Below are positions 15,867-24,271 of a DNA stretch of 64,000 nucleotides, one piece after another. A program made the position numbers and the translations under genes. The notes under the pieces are model-generated. The model ran no database searches. It saw only the letters and a program-made list of their open reading frames with translations, and was not told where the DNA came from. Each line of letters starts with the position of its first letter. The stretch's first letter is position 1. Source of the DNA: B46-G9 sp964548365 (GTDB taxonomy: Bacteria; Desulfobacterota; DSM-4660; Desulfatiglandales; Desulfatiglandaceae); the NCBI GenBank assembly GCA_964548365.1, contig CAZJRD010000009.1:12857-76856 (forward strand), in the 5' to 3' direction.

Positions 15867-16922
15867 ATGCTCCCTACGATCAAATGGGAGGGACAGCTCG
15901 TCAAAATCCTGGACCAGAGGAAGCTCCCTTCCAGGAAAGAGTGGTACACTTGCCGCAGTTACAGGGATGTCATCAGCGCCATTGAGAAAATGGCTATAAG
16001 GGGTGCCCCCGCTATTGGCGTAGCTGCGTCAATGGGCCTGGCCCTCGGGGCATCTTCCATTCGAACCCGATCATTCCCTGCTTTCAGGGCACGTTTCCAT
16101 GTTTTGGCCGAAAAGATGCGGATTGCGCGGCCCACTGCCGTCAATCTCAAATGGGCCGTTGAAAGAATGCTTCGGCTTGTGGATCGATCGGCAGACCGAT
16201 CAGTAGATGAGATAAAACAGTCATTACGGAAAGAATCTGAGGAAATATTAGCAGAAGATATTGAAATAAATAGAGATATCGGGCGCCACGGCCTTGCGGT
16301 TGTTCCTGAAAATTCGACAATCCTGACCCATTGCAATGCCGGTTCGCTCGCCACTGCCGGGTACGGAACAGCCCTTGGGGTCGTCCGGGCCGCCCACGAG
16401 GCAGGAAAAGGCATCCGGGTTGTTGCAGATGAAACAAGGCCCTGGCTGCAGGGACTGCGGCTCACCACCTTTGAACTCATGGAAGACGGTATCCCCACCA
16501 CCGTAATCGCGGACAATGCCGCCGGCAGCCTGATGCGGCATGGCCAGATCGATCTTGTCATCACCGGCGCGGACCGCATCGCTGCCAACGGAGACGTGGC
16601 AAATAAGATAGGTACCTATCAGGTTGCCCTTATGGCCCGCATGCACAGGCTTCCCTTTTATGTGGCAGCTCCCCTTTCCACCATAGACCTTACCACGCCG
16701 GACGGAGATGCCATTCCCGTAGAACAAAGGCCCCCCGCAGAAATCACCTGCATCGGGAGAAAAGCGCTGGCGCCGCCCGGCGTCAATGTGCTTAACCCGG
16801 CTTTTGATATCACTCCTGCGAAATATGTGACCGCCATAATAACCGAGACGGGAATCATCCTGCCTCCCTTCAAAGAGAACATCAAGCATAGTATGGCCTC
16901 ACAGGCCTCTTTTTTTCCTTGA
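15867..16922 (+). CDS. mtnA: Methylthioribose-1-phosphate isomerase
   Basis: 351 residues of the eIF2B-like aldose-ketose isomerase family. Signatures are IRGAPAIGVAAS, the catalytic-cysteine segment THCNAGSLATAGYGTALG, and the catalytic-aspartate segment GADRIAANGDVANKIGTYQ. It converts 5-methylthioribose-1-phosphate to the ribulose form in methionine salvage; in organisms without the full route it may recycle 5-deoxyribose-1-phosphate or related by-products. No other mtn gene is in the window. Its last 24 bases overlap the 3' end of tilS on the other strand. Confidence 0.92.
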   Translation: MLPTIKWEGQLVKILDQRKLPSRKEWYTCRSYRDVISAIEKMAIRGAPAIGVAASMGLALGASSIRTRSFPAFRARFHVLAEKMRIARPTAVNLKWAVERMLRLVDRSADRSVDEIKQSLRKESEEILAEDIEINRDIGRHGLAVVPENSTILTHCNAGSLATAGYGTALGVVRAAHEAGKGIRVVADETRPWLQGLRLTTFELMEDGIPTTVIADNAAGSLMRHGQIDLVITGADRIAANGDVANKIGTYQVALMARMHRLPFYVAAPLSTIDLTTPDGDAIPVEQRPPAEITCIGRKALAPPGVNVLNPAFDITPAKYVTAIITETGIILPPFKENIKHSMASQASFFP

Positions 16923-18413
16923 CCTCCTTTTTCCTGCCGCCATCTCCACGCCGGAGAGACCATGCTCTCTTCCCGAGAGAAAAGTCTCTCCCTTCTTCCC
17001 CTTCTCGCCGCCTTGAAAGTCCGGAACGCCAAGAAAAGTAATTTTCAGGACTTTTTCAGTGGCGGTCGACACCTTGACCCTCTCATCGATCATCATCCCG
17101 CAAATCCATAAAATTTCGCCACCACTCAAGAGAATCGGCAGTCTCGACCGCACCGAATTTGGAACTTTCCTATCGATAAAAAAATCTTTTACCTTCTTGC
17201 GCCCCCGCATGCCCAGGGGAACAAACCTGTCACCCGGCCTGAAGTTCCTCAGCACCAGTGGATACTTTATCTTTTGGGCATCAAGACAGGCAGTCCAGGG
17301 ATCGTCTTCCCGGATGGATACCTTTCCCCTCGGCATTTCTTCCATTGAAAGAGTGCATGACACCTCTTCCAAGACAAAACGGCCCGATTTTTTCAGGATG
17401 TAGAGGTAGTCAGAAGCCTTTTCGGTGGTGGCTTTTTTAAATGAAATGCGGTCATAGATCCGCGCTACCACGAGCCCCTTTGGCAAACGGACTGTCCCTT
17501 GCGATTTTCTCCCGGCTGCCAGTTGATGCACGGCGGTGATGTGTCGGAGGCTCACCCCGGAAAGTCCCTCTGCAATGATATTCACACAGTGGCGAATGAT
17601 CCTTTTTCTCAGCGCCAAAGGCAGTTCCAGAAGCTCTTTGACACTGATTTCCACCAGATCATTTCGCCTTACTTTTGCGCGTTTAGCCAACCACTCCCCT
17701 GACACCACTTCCAGATAGTGGTTGTCTTCACGAAGGATGTCCGCTGTCTGAGCGAGTATATCTATCACCCGTGGTTGATATTCTTCCAGGGCAGGGATCA
17801 GGACCGATCGGATACGATTTCTCAAAAACTTCTCCTCCCGGTTCGTCGGGTCTGTCTTGAAATGCAGCCCTCGCTCCCTGAGATAAATCTTAATCTCAGG
17901 TCGACCCAACTCCAGGATTGGTCGAATAATTTTTCCATCTCGGACCGGAGCGATTCCCGATAATCCTCCCATGCCGCTCCCCCGCAAAAGTCGCATGAGA
18001 ACTGTTTCAGCCTGGTCGTTGCGTTGATGCCCGAGGGCGATCTTTTGTGCCGAAAAACGTACCCGCACCTCCTCAAAAAACCGGTACCGCGCTCTTCGGG
18101 CGCGATTCTCCAGAGAACCTCCTGCTGGATCAAGGTGAACGCCTTCTGTTTCAAAAGGGAGGTTCCGTGCTTCCGCGAGAGACGCCACGAAACGGGTTTC
18201 CTCCAGATCTTCAGCGGGGCGGAGACCATGGTCAATATGGGCAACCACCAGTTCTATATCCAGTTCCTGCCGGAGCAAATAAAGAATATCCAGCAGGCAC
18301 ACCGAATCCGGCCCTCCCGAAACACCAACCACAACCCGGTCGCCCGGGATTACAAGACCATATTTAAGCATCGTTTTTCGTGCTTTATCAATGATAGCAT
18401 AAACAAAGCTCAT
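16899..18413 (-). CDS. tilS: tRNA(Ile)-lysidine synthase
   Basis: 504 residues. The PP-loop SGGPDS is at about residues 32-37 (VVVGVSGGPDSVCLL), followed by VVAHIDHGLRP, ALGHQRNDQAETVLMRLLRGSG and FKTDPTNREEKFLRNRIR, all typical of the N-type ATPase domain. The C-terminal substrate-binding part contains VLRNFRPGDRFVPLGMRGRKKVKDFFIDRKVP. It attaches lysine to C34 of tRNA(Ile2) to change its decoding. I chose the ATG at 18413 because family similarity starts there and an AGGA site precedes it. The last 30 residues are rich in Lys/Arg/Gly and overlap mtnA on the other strand, so they may be a recent extension. Confidence 0.93.
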   Translation of the reverse strand: MSFVYAIIDKARKTMLKYGLVIPGDRVVVGVSGGPDSVCLLDILYLLRQELDIELVVAHIDHGLRPAEDLEETRFVASLAEARNLPFETEGVHLDPAGGSLENRARRARYRFFEEVRVRFSAQKIALGHQRNDQAETVLMRLLRGSGMGGLSGIAPVRDGKIIRPILELGRPEIKIYLRERGLHFKTDPTNREEKFLRNRIRSVLIPALEEYQPRVIDILAQTADILREDNHYLEVVSGEWLAKRAKVRRNDLVEISVKELLELPLALRKRIIRHCVNIIAEGLSGVSLRHITAVHQLAAGRKSQGTVRLPKGLVVARIYDRISFKKATTEKASDYLYILKKSGRFVLEEVSCTLSMEEMPRGKVSIREDDPWTACLDAQKIKYPLVLRNFRPGDRFVPLGMRGRKKVKDFFIDRKVPNSVRSRLPILLSGGEILWICGMMIDERVKVSTATEKVLKITFLGVPDFQGGEKGKKGETFLSGREHGLSGVEMAAGKRRSRKKRGL

Positions 18414-18671
18414 ATGTTTTCCTGTCCTCTTTATCCCTGAAGGTAGCATGGTTTCTGGAGAAACTCAACTTCCTCCAAGGCTTTTCGAATCATTCGGGCC
18501 TTCGAGCGGCCCTGCGCTGCCTTGACACCTGGTTTGCGCTCTGGCATGCTGAAAAATAGCAGCAGGCAATCCTCTGCGAGAGAGATCCTGATATTGCTTC
18601 GCTCCAACAGGCGAAAATCTTATTCCGGATTCTTTTCCTGAATATCACGAACGGGGAGTCACAAACACCGG

Positions 18672-19649
18672 ATGTTGAAAATCGGGGACCTCCAACTGGC
18701 CAACTGGCTTATCATGGCACCCATGGCCGGCATCACTAATCTCCCTTTTCGGATGATGGTCAAGAAAATGGGTGCTGCACTGGTGACCACGGAGATGATC
18801 AGTGCCAAGGGGCTTGTCCTTCGGCAGGAGCGAACGCTCAACTATTTGAAAACCTGTGAAGAGGAAAAACCCCTCTCGGTGCAGTTGTTTGGTTCTGACC
18901 CTGCAGTTCTTCGCGATGCTGCACAAATCGCCATCGAGGAAGGGGCAGAGATGATTGACATAAACGCGGGTTGTCCGGTAAAGAAAGTGGTCAAGACCGG
19001 TGCAGGTGCCGCACTCCTCCGTGAACCCCGGAACATAGAGAAAATTCTAACCGCTGTTCGCTCTGTATGTACGGTTCCCCTCACGGTAAAGATACGCGCT
19101 GGGTGGCGTCCCGAATCTCCGGATAGCGTTTCTGTTGCCCGGCTTATTGAAGATTGTGGCGTCGATGCCGTAACCATTCATCCCAGATTTGCTTCCCAGG
19201 GGTATTCCGGCATTGCGGACTGGTCGCTCATAGGAAAAGTAAAGGATGCTCTTGGGATACCTGTTATCGGCAATGGAGATGTCCTCCAGCCGTCTGATGG
19301 CTTCAGGATCAGGAAACAGACCCGTTGTGACGCTGTTATGATCGGCCGCGGCGCTATTGGCAACCCTTGGATATTCAAGCATATCCTCCTCATGGAAAAG
19401 GGAGCGGATCCTTCGCCCCCGACCGTTGAAGAGCGTAAGGGCCTGATCATGGATCATTTTGAGGCGCTGTCAGCTACGGTGGGAAAAAGCAAAGCCGCAA
19501 GAATCATGCGAGGCCTTCTCCTGTGGTACACAAAAGGCCTCCCCTTCAGCAGCAATTTTCGGGGGCAAATAACCTCTATCAAAGACATGGAATCCCTGGT
19601 TTCGACCATGCATGCTTATTTCTCATCCCTGGAGGAAATCCAATCTTGA
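18672..19649 (+). CDS. dusB: tRNA-dihydrouridine synthase (DusB type)
   Basis: 325-residue flavin enzyme with a TIM barrel. Visible motifs are MAPMAGITNLPFRMM, the catalytic-cysteine segment INAGCPVKKVVKTGAGAAL, VTIHPRFASQGYSG and VIGNGDVLQPSDG, ending in the helical tRNA-binding part RIMRGLLLWYTKGLP. It reduces specific uridines in tRNA to dihydrouridine. The ATG at 18672 has no strong ribosome site. Its TGA stop overlaps the TTG start of the next gene, so ispH-ubiA translation is probably coupled to it. Confidence 0.9.
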   Translation: MLKIGDLQLANWLIMAPMAGITNLPFRMMVKKMGAALVTTEMISAKGLVLRQERTLNYLKTCEEEKPLSVQLFGSDPAVLRDAAQIAIEEGAEMIDINAGCPVKKVVKTGAGAALLREPRNIEKILTAVRSVCTVPLTVKIRAGWRPESPDSVSVARLIEDCGVDAVTIHPRFASQGYSGIADWSLIGKVKDALGIPVIGNGDVLQPSDGFRIRKQTRCDAVMIGRGAIGNPWIFKHILLMEKGADPSPPTVEERKGLIMDHFEALSATVGKSKAARIMRGLLLWYTKGLPFSSNFRGQITSIKDMESLVSTMHAYFSSLEEIQS

Positions 19650-21379
19650 AGGTGAAGCTTGCCAGTAACGCAGGTTTTTGCATGGGCGTCCGACGCGCCA
19701 TGGAACTCGTGCTCGAGGAAGCCAACCGATCTGAAATCCCTTTGTACACCTTCGGCCCCCTTATCCACAACCGACAGGTCATAGAACTCCTTGAACACAA
19801 AGGAATTCAATCGGTAAATGACCCTGAAGAACTTTCGGAAGGCGAAATCGTCATCAGGGCGCATGGAATCCCACCGCACCAGCGCCACCTTCTCAAGAGA
19901 TCAGGGCTCAGGATTATTGACGGAACGTGTCCAAGAGTGGCACGCGTTCAGGCAATTATCCGGTATCACACCAGAAAAGGTCTCGCTGGCGTCATCGTCG
20001 GAGACAGAGAACATGCGGAAGTGATAGGTCTTACGGGGCACGGAGAAGGTCTCGTTTATGTCATCAACTCCGTGGAGGAAGTAGCCGGCCTCAGCGACAA
20101 TGTTTCTTATTTCATGGTGGCACAGACAACCCAGGATGAAAAAACCTACGGTGAAATATCCCGGGAAATGCTTAAACGTTTTCCCGACACCAAGGTATTC
20201 AATACTATTTGCGATGCCACCCACCAGCGCCAGGAAGAAGTACGGGCCCTGGCCCATCTTGTAGATGCCATGGTGGTTGTAGGAGGATTCCACAGTGGAA
20301 ACACCAGAAGATTGGTGCAGATAGCAAAAGATGAGGGCCTCCCCACATTCCATGTGGAGACGGAAAAGGATCTTGATCAGAATAATTTTTCGGGCATGGA
20401 AGTAGTCGGCGTTACAGCGGGGGCCTCAACTCCTAACTGGATGATAAAAAACGTGGTCGAGAAAATCGAAACCATCCAGGATTCAAACCGAAATTCTCTC
20501 CTGGCATGGAGCAAGAAAATTTTTAAGTTCCTCTTGCTCAGCAACGTCATTGTTGGTGCGGGAGCTGCTTCGTTGTCATACGCCACATTCGTCCTGTCGG
20601 GGACCACGCCCAAACTCGCCTATCCATTGCTGGCTTTTCTTTACATCTATGCCATGCACGTCCTCAATCGCTTTCTCGACAAGGGGGCCAGTGCGTACAA
20701 TGACCCTGAAAGGGCTGCATTCTACGACAGACATACCCTTTTTCTCTGCCTGACGGCTCTCGGTGCAATCTCCTTCGCCCTTCTTCTTGCCTATACCATG
20801 GGGAAAACAACCCTTCTTGCCCTGTCCGGATTCAGTTTCCTGGGTGTGCTTTACAGTGTACCCTTAATGCCTTCCCGGATTCGGCAAAAATATCCGTATG
20901 CCAAAATCAAGGATGTTCCGGGATCAAAAACCCTTTCTGAATCTCTTGCGTGGGTCGCTGTTATTTCAGTGCTGCCAAGGCTCAATTTTGTGCCGTGGCA
21001 CTGGCCCATCCTCATAACCAGCTCCCTTGTTATCTTTTTCCTCAGCTATGCCCGATCTGCGCTTTTTGACATATTGCAATTTCAGGGAGACCTCATTGTG
21101 GGGAAAGAAACCCTCCCCCTTACCATCGGCATCCATAAGACTTCTTTCATCATCAAGTGCTTCCTTGTGCTCGCTGGATTCATTCTCGTTTTGGGCTCCC
21201 TTTTCCATTGGATGACGCCCGTTTCCTATCTCCTCCTGTTGTGCGTCCTGGGCATTTATCTTTGTCTTACCGCCTATGAACAACAATGGATATATCCTGG
21301 ATTGAATCTGGAAGCCCTCGTGGAAGGTAATTTCCTGCTGGCCGGCGCCGTTGCCGTCATATGGCAGGTCTTTCAATGA
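19646..21379 (+). CDS. ispH: IspH-UbiA fusion: HMBPP reductase plus prenyltransferase-like domain
   Basis: 577 residues in one uninterrupted frame. Residues 1 to about 285 are IspH (4-hydroxy-3-methylbut-2-enyl diphosphate reductase): GFCMGVRRAM with Cys12, the YTFGPLIHN histidine segment, DGTCPRV with Cys95 and NTICDATHQRQ with Cys189, matching the three [4Fe-4S] ligands. After a short linker, residues about 290-577 hold eight to nine hydrophobic helices of UbiA type. The first Asp-rich motif is altered (N341-R-F-L-D345 instead of NDxxD), but the second, FDILQFQGDLIVGKETLP with D475 and D482, is well kept. So the last enzyme of the MEP isoprenoid route is joined to a membrane prenyltransferase-like domain. 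The start is a TTG overlapping the dusB stop, with GGAGG ten bases upstream. The next gene starts in its stop codon (ATGA). Confidence 0.9.
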   Translation: MKVKLASNAGFCMGVRRAMELVLEEANRSEIPLYTFGPLIHNRQVIELLEHKGIQSVNDPEELSEGEIVIRAHGIPPHQRHLLKRSGLRIIDGTCPRVARVQAIIRYHTRKGLAGVIVGDREHAEVIGLTGHGEGLVYVINSVEEVAGLSDNVSYFMVAQTTQDEKTYGEISREMLKRFPDTKVFNTICDATHQRQEEVRALAHLVDAMVVVGGFHSGNTRRLVQIAKDEGLPTFHVETEKDLDQNNFSGMEVVGVTAGASTPNWMIKNVVEKIETIQDSNRNSLLAWSKKIFKFLLLSNVIVGAGAASLSYATFVLSGTTPKLAYPLLAFLYIYAMHVLNRFLDKGASAYNDPERAAFYDRHTLFLCLTALGAISFALLLAYTMGKTTLLALSGFSFLGVLYSVPLMPSRIRQKYPYAKIKDVPGSKTLSESLAWVAVISVLPRLNFVPWHWPILITSSLVIFFLSYARSALFDILQFQGDLIVGKETLPLTIGIHKTSFIIKCFLVLAGFILVLGSLFHWMTPVSYLLLLCVLGIYLCLTAYEQQWIYPGLNLEALVEGNFLLAGAVAVIWQVFQ

Positions 21380-22233
21380 CCAAGGTCAGTGTGATCATCC
21401 CTACGTTTAACCGCGCCCATCTCGTGGGAAGGGCCATTTCTTCCGCGCTCTTTCAGACCTTTGAGAATTATGAAATCCTGGTGGTGGACGATGGTTCCAC
21501 CGATTCCACGGGAAAAGTGGTTGCACAATTCGGCTCAAGGATAAGATACATTCCGCTTGGAACCAACCGCGGGGTTTCCGCTGCGCGCAATGCCGGTATC
21601 AGGGAGAGCAGTGCCCCCTACATAGCCTTCCTTGATTCGGACGATTACTGGTTACCGGAGAAACTTTCGGCACAGATACGCTTTTTCCAGGATGATCCTG
21701 AGGTCCTCATCTGCCAGATTGAAGAGCACTGGATTCGACGGGGCCGAAGGGTCAACCCGGGGAAAATTCACCAAAAGCCGTCCGGGGATATCTTCTCGCC
21801 GTCGTTGAGGCTCTGCCTGGTGAGTCCTTCCGCGGTCATGATAAGCCGATCTCTTCTTGACGAAACAGGCCTCTTTGATGAAACTCTTCCCGCCTGTGAG
21901 GATTATGATCTATGGCTTCGAATCGCTGCACGATATCCAATTCCTCTTATTGAAAGACCCCTTGTTATAAAGACCGGCGGTCATTCCGACCAGCTTTCGC
22001 GCCGGTTTTCCGGCATGGATCGTTTCAGGATCCGTTCCCTCGCGAATCTGCTCCATCGAAATACCCTGACTTTCGCGCAAGAACAAGAAACCCTGGAGGA
22101 ACTGAAAAGGAAATGTCACATATATGCCAAGGGGTGCTTCAAACGTGGAAGAAAAAAAGAGGGGCAATTCTACTTGGACTTACCCGAAAAGGTGAGACAA
22201 GGCCCCGTTGAAACGTGGCCTTCCCAAGTCTGA
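21376..22233 (+). CDS. Glycosyltransferase family 2
   Basis: 285 residues. The GT-A fold signature is clear: VSVIIPTFNRAHLVGRAI, YEILVVDDGSTDSTG, NRGVSAARNAGI and the metal-binding FLDSDDYW, with the later acceptor-side DYDLWLRI. No membrane segment is seen, so it is cytoplasmic or peripheral. The ATG at 21376 overlaps the stop of ispH-ubiA as ATGA, which is strong evidence for co-expression; it may glycosylate a lipid made or modified by the UbiA domain, but that is inference. Sugar donor and acceptor are unknown. Confidence 0.88.
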   Translation: MTKVSVIIPTFNRAHLVGRAISSALFQTFENYEILVVDDGSTDSTGKVVAQFGSRIRYIPLGTNRGVSAARNAGIRESSAPYIAFLDSDDYWLPEKLSAQIRFFQDDPEVLICQIEEHWIRRGRRVNPGKIHQKPSGDIFSPSLRLCLVSPSAVMISRSLLDETGLFDETLPACEDYDLWLRIAARYPIPLIERPLVIKTGGHSDQLSRRFSGMDRFRIRSLANLLHRNTLTFAQEQETLEELKRKCHIYAKGCFKRGRKKEGQFYLDLPEKVRQGPVETWPSQV

Positions 22234-22245
22234 AAAGGCCACGTT
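22212..22245. terminator. Hairpin between convergent genes, possible terminator
   Basis: AACGTGGCCTT at 22212-22222 and AAGGCCACGTT at 22235-22245 form an 11-bp perfect stem. It starts inside the last codons of the GT2 gene. There is no T-run on the plus strand side, so it may work as a stop for either strand only weakly or protect transcript ends. Confidence 0.5.
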
Positions 22246-22258
22246 CCCCAAAAAACCG

Positions 22259-22885
22259 TTATTCCTTCTGAAGGACTGTAACTTCAACGATACCGGCCAA
22301 TCCCTTTTGAAATGAAGAGGCGTCTTTTTCGTCCCCCACAATGGCCCCGTAATGCATGGGAATAGCGACCTTGGGCTGGATGGCCTTGGCCGCCGCTACA
22401 GCCTGTTCCGCGGTCATGACATAGGTTCCGGAAACAGGCAGGAACGCGATATCAACGTCCATTCCGCTCATCTCCGGCACGAAATCAGTGTCTCCTGCAT
22501 GGTATACCCTGACCCCATCCATCTCCACGATGAACCCGAGCCACCCATTCCTTTTCGGATGGAAATCCTTGTCCGTATTATAGGCCGGGACCGCCTCAAT
22601 CTTCACTCCCTCTATTTCCATTTTTTCTCCCGGTTTCAGGACTCGAACATCCCCCTTCAACTTTTTGGCGGAATCCTTCTCGGTAATAATAACTGTGTTT
22701 TCCTTTCTGATCTTTTCCACATCCTCGGGAGAGCAATGATCAAAGTGATCATGGGAAATGAAGATTAGATCGGCTCCCGGGCCACCTTCTATCTGGAATG
22801 GATCGAAATAGAGCGCCTTGGCGCCGTCGATGCGAAAAGAATCATGTCCCAGCCAATGTATCTTCTCAACCAAGTTTCCTGCCAT
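22259..22885 (-). CDS. UPF0173 metal-dependent hydrolase (beta-lactamase fold)
   Basis: 208 residues of the metallo-beta-lactamase superfamily. Metal-binding motifs are visible: WLGHDSFRI, FISHDHFDHC (HxHxDH), YHAGDTDF and the C-terminal IPMHYG. This is the YtkL/UPF0173 branch, whose substrate is not firmly known. GGGAGGTG lies just before the ATG at 22885, which decides the start over an upstream in-frame ATG. It begins 18 bases after the stop of the CooT-like gene and probably shares its transcript. Confidence 0.88.
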   Translation of the reverse strand: MAGNLVEKIHWLGHDSFRIDGAKALYFDPFQIEGGPGADLIFISHDHFDHCSPEDVEKIRKENTVIITEKDSAKKLKGDVRVLKPGEKMEIEGVKIEAVPAYNTDKDFHPKRNGWLGFIVEMDGVRVYHAGDTDFVPEMSGMDVDIAFLPVSGTYVMTAEQAVAAAKAIQPKVAIPMHYGAIVGDEKDASSFQKGLAGIVEVTVLQKE

Positions 22886-22902
22886 GATACACCTCCCTTT
22901 TT

Positions 22903-23091
22903 TCAAACAGCTTCAAGGATGATCTTGTGATCCACCAGGGAAAGGCTTTTTACCTGCCCTTCCACAATTTTCTCTTCACCAAAGAGATTTACCATTCTCA
23001 CGTTGCCTTCCTGGTTTTCCAGGAAATCAACATTTTCCATAATCTCTTCCTCTTTGCCGTCTATGACGATATAAGCTGTTGATTCACACAT
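22903..23091 (-). CDS. CooT-like small protein (nickel-binding family)
   Basis: 62 residues beginning MCESTAYI, then VRMVNLFGEEKIVEGQVKSLSLVDHKIIL. This matches the short CooT family, whose founding member binds Ni(II) through Cys2 and serves CO dehydrogenase. The Cys2 is present here. It overlaps the upstream DUF3842 gene by eight bases, a pairing I associate with strict anaerobes. No CO dehydrogenase gene is in the window, so a role in nickel handling is inferred from the family only. Confidence 0.75.
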   Translation of the reverse strand: MCESTAYIVIDGKEEEIMENVDFLENQEGNVRMVNLFGEEKIVEGQVKSLSLVDHKIILEAV

Positions 23092-23500
23092 ATTCGTACT
23101 CCTCCTGTATGAGTTTTACCACCTGATTTACCAGGTGAGGGAGCGGTTCATCCGTGATCCCTACGATACGAACTTTTTCCTGGGTCAGCGGGATAATAAA
23201 CTTCCTGGCAGGGCTCGAGCACACCGCTTCAGCCATGCCGGGCGTCACCTCTCCCATCATGGTATTTGCCATGAGAACCGCAATTGGCCCAATAATGATA
23301 TCGACCATCCGGCTGGTCCGAACAATGGCATTTTCTCCGGTGGCCCCCTTGTTTGCTCCTGCCTTCATCATGCGGGAGGTGGCAATGGAATTAGTTCCCA
23401 GGGCGAGAATCTCCAGATCATTTCCCACTGTTTCCCGCAATCCTTTGATCAATGTGGCGCCAATCCCGCCTCCCTGTCCATCCATAACCATTATTCTCAC
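23084..23500 (-). CDS. DUF3842 family protein
   Basis: 138 residues with an N-terminal Rossmann-like stretch MRIMVMDGQGGGIGATLIKG and a conserved middle NSIATSRMMKAGANKGATGENA. It is recognised as a DUF3842-type protein, whose function is unknown. The start is a GTG at 23500 with GGAG ten bases upstream. It overlaps the CooT-like gene, so the two products may act together; the glycine-rich N-terminus suggests a nucleotide-binding role, which is inference. Confidence 0.75.
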   Translation of the reverse strand: MRIMVMDGQGGGIGATLIKGLRETVGNDLEILALGTNSIATSRMMKAGANKGATGENAIVRTSRMVDIIIGPIAVLMANTMMGEVTPGMAEAVCSSPARKFIIPLTQEKVRIVGITDEPLPHLVNQVVKLIQEEYEYV

Positions 23501-23614
23501 GAGCAGGCTCCTTTACTATATCGTTGAATCCGAGACCAAAAACCGCTATAGTTATTATCCGACAGAATCACACGATTGGCAATTTATTTCAAGGGCGCGA
23601 ACAGGAGAATACCT

Positions 23615-24271
23615 ATGAGTTACCTTTGGTCCGCATTTCTAGTTGCAGCATACCTGATGGCCTCCATTCCTTTCGGAAAAATAATTGCCAGAAAGGTTGC
23701 CGATATTGACATCACCGCCCGTGGCAGTGGGAACATTGGAGCAACAAACGTATCGCGGCACCTTGGCGTCAAATGGGGGCTGATCACCCTGTTTCTTGAC
23801 ACACTCAAGGGTTTTTTACCCGTGTTTCTGGCCAGTCGGTATCTGTGGCATCCGGGCGGCATGTCTTCCTGGTGGCTTTCCGCCATCGGCACCGCCGCTC
23901 TCTTGGGCCATCAATTCTCTCTTTTCCAAAGGTTCAAGGGGGGAAAGGGGGTCGCAACCGCCCTCGGCGTTTACCTGGCCATCGCCCCTATCCCCTGCCT
24001 GATAGCCCTCATGTTGTTCGTCGCGGTGGTGTACAAATGGAAATATGTCTCACTGGGCTCCATGGTTTCCGCTTTTTCGCTACCGGTGCTCGTTACCCTC
24101 TTCGGGAAGCCGCTTCCCATCAGCATCGGCGCACTGGTGATTGCCTCCCTCATATTTGTGAAGCACCGTGACAATATCACCCGCCTCGCACGCGGACAGG
24201 AGCACCCCTGGAGAAAAAAGAACGATCAACCCAACCTCTCCATGAGCCGTTCAAGTTCATCATCAGAATAG
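23615..24271 (+). CDS. plsY: Acyl-phosphate glycerol-3-phosphate acyltransferase
   Basis: 218-residue multi-pass inner-membrane enzyme making lysophosphatidate from acyl-phosphate and glycerol-3-phosphate. The three conserved motifs are present: SIPFGKIIAR with GSGNIGATNVSRHLG, GHQFSLFQRFKGGKGVAT, and the C-terminal FVKHRDNITRLARG. Hydrophobic helices alternate between them as expected. CAGGAGAATACCT precedes the ATG at 23615. Its last 46 bases overlap the 3' end of parB on the other strand, and the C-terminus has an unusual serine tail (SRSSSSSE) as a result. Confidence 0.93.
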   Translation: MSYLWSAFLVAAYLMASIPFGKIIARKVADIDITARGSGNIGATNVSRHLGVKWGLITLFLDTLKGFLPVFLASRYLWHPGGMSSWWLSAIGTAALLGHQFSLFQRFKGGKGVATALGVYLAIAPIPCLIALMLFVAVVYKWKYVSLGSMVSAFSLPVLVTLFGKPLPISIGALVIASLIFVKHRDNITRLARGQEHPWRKKNDQPNLSMSRSSSSSE

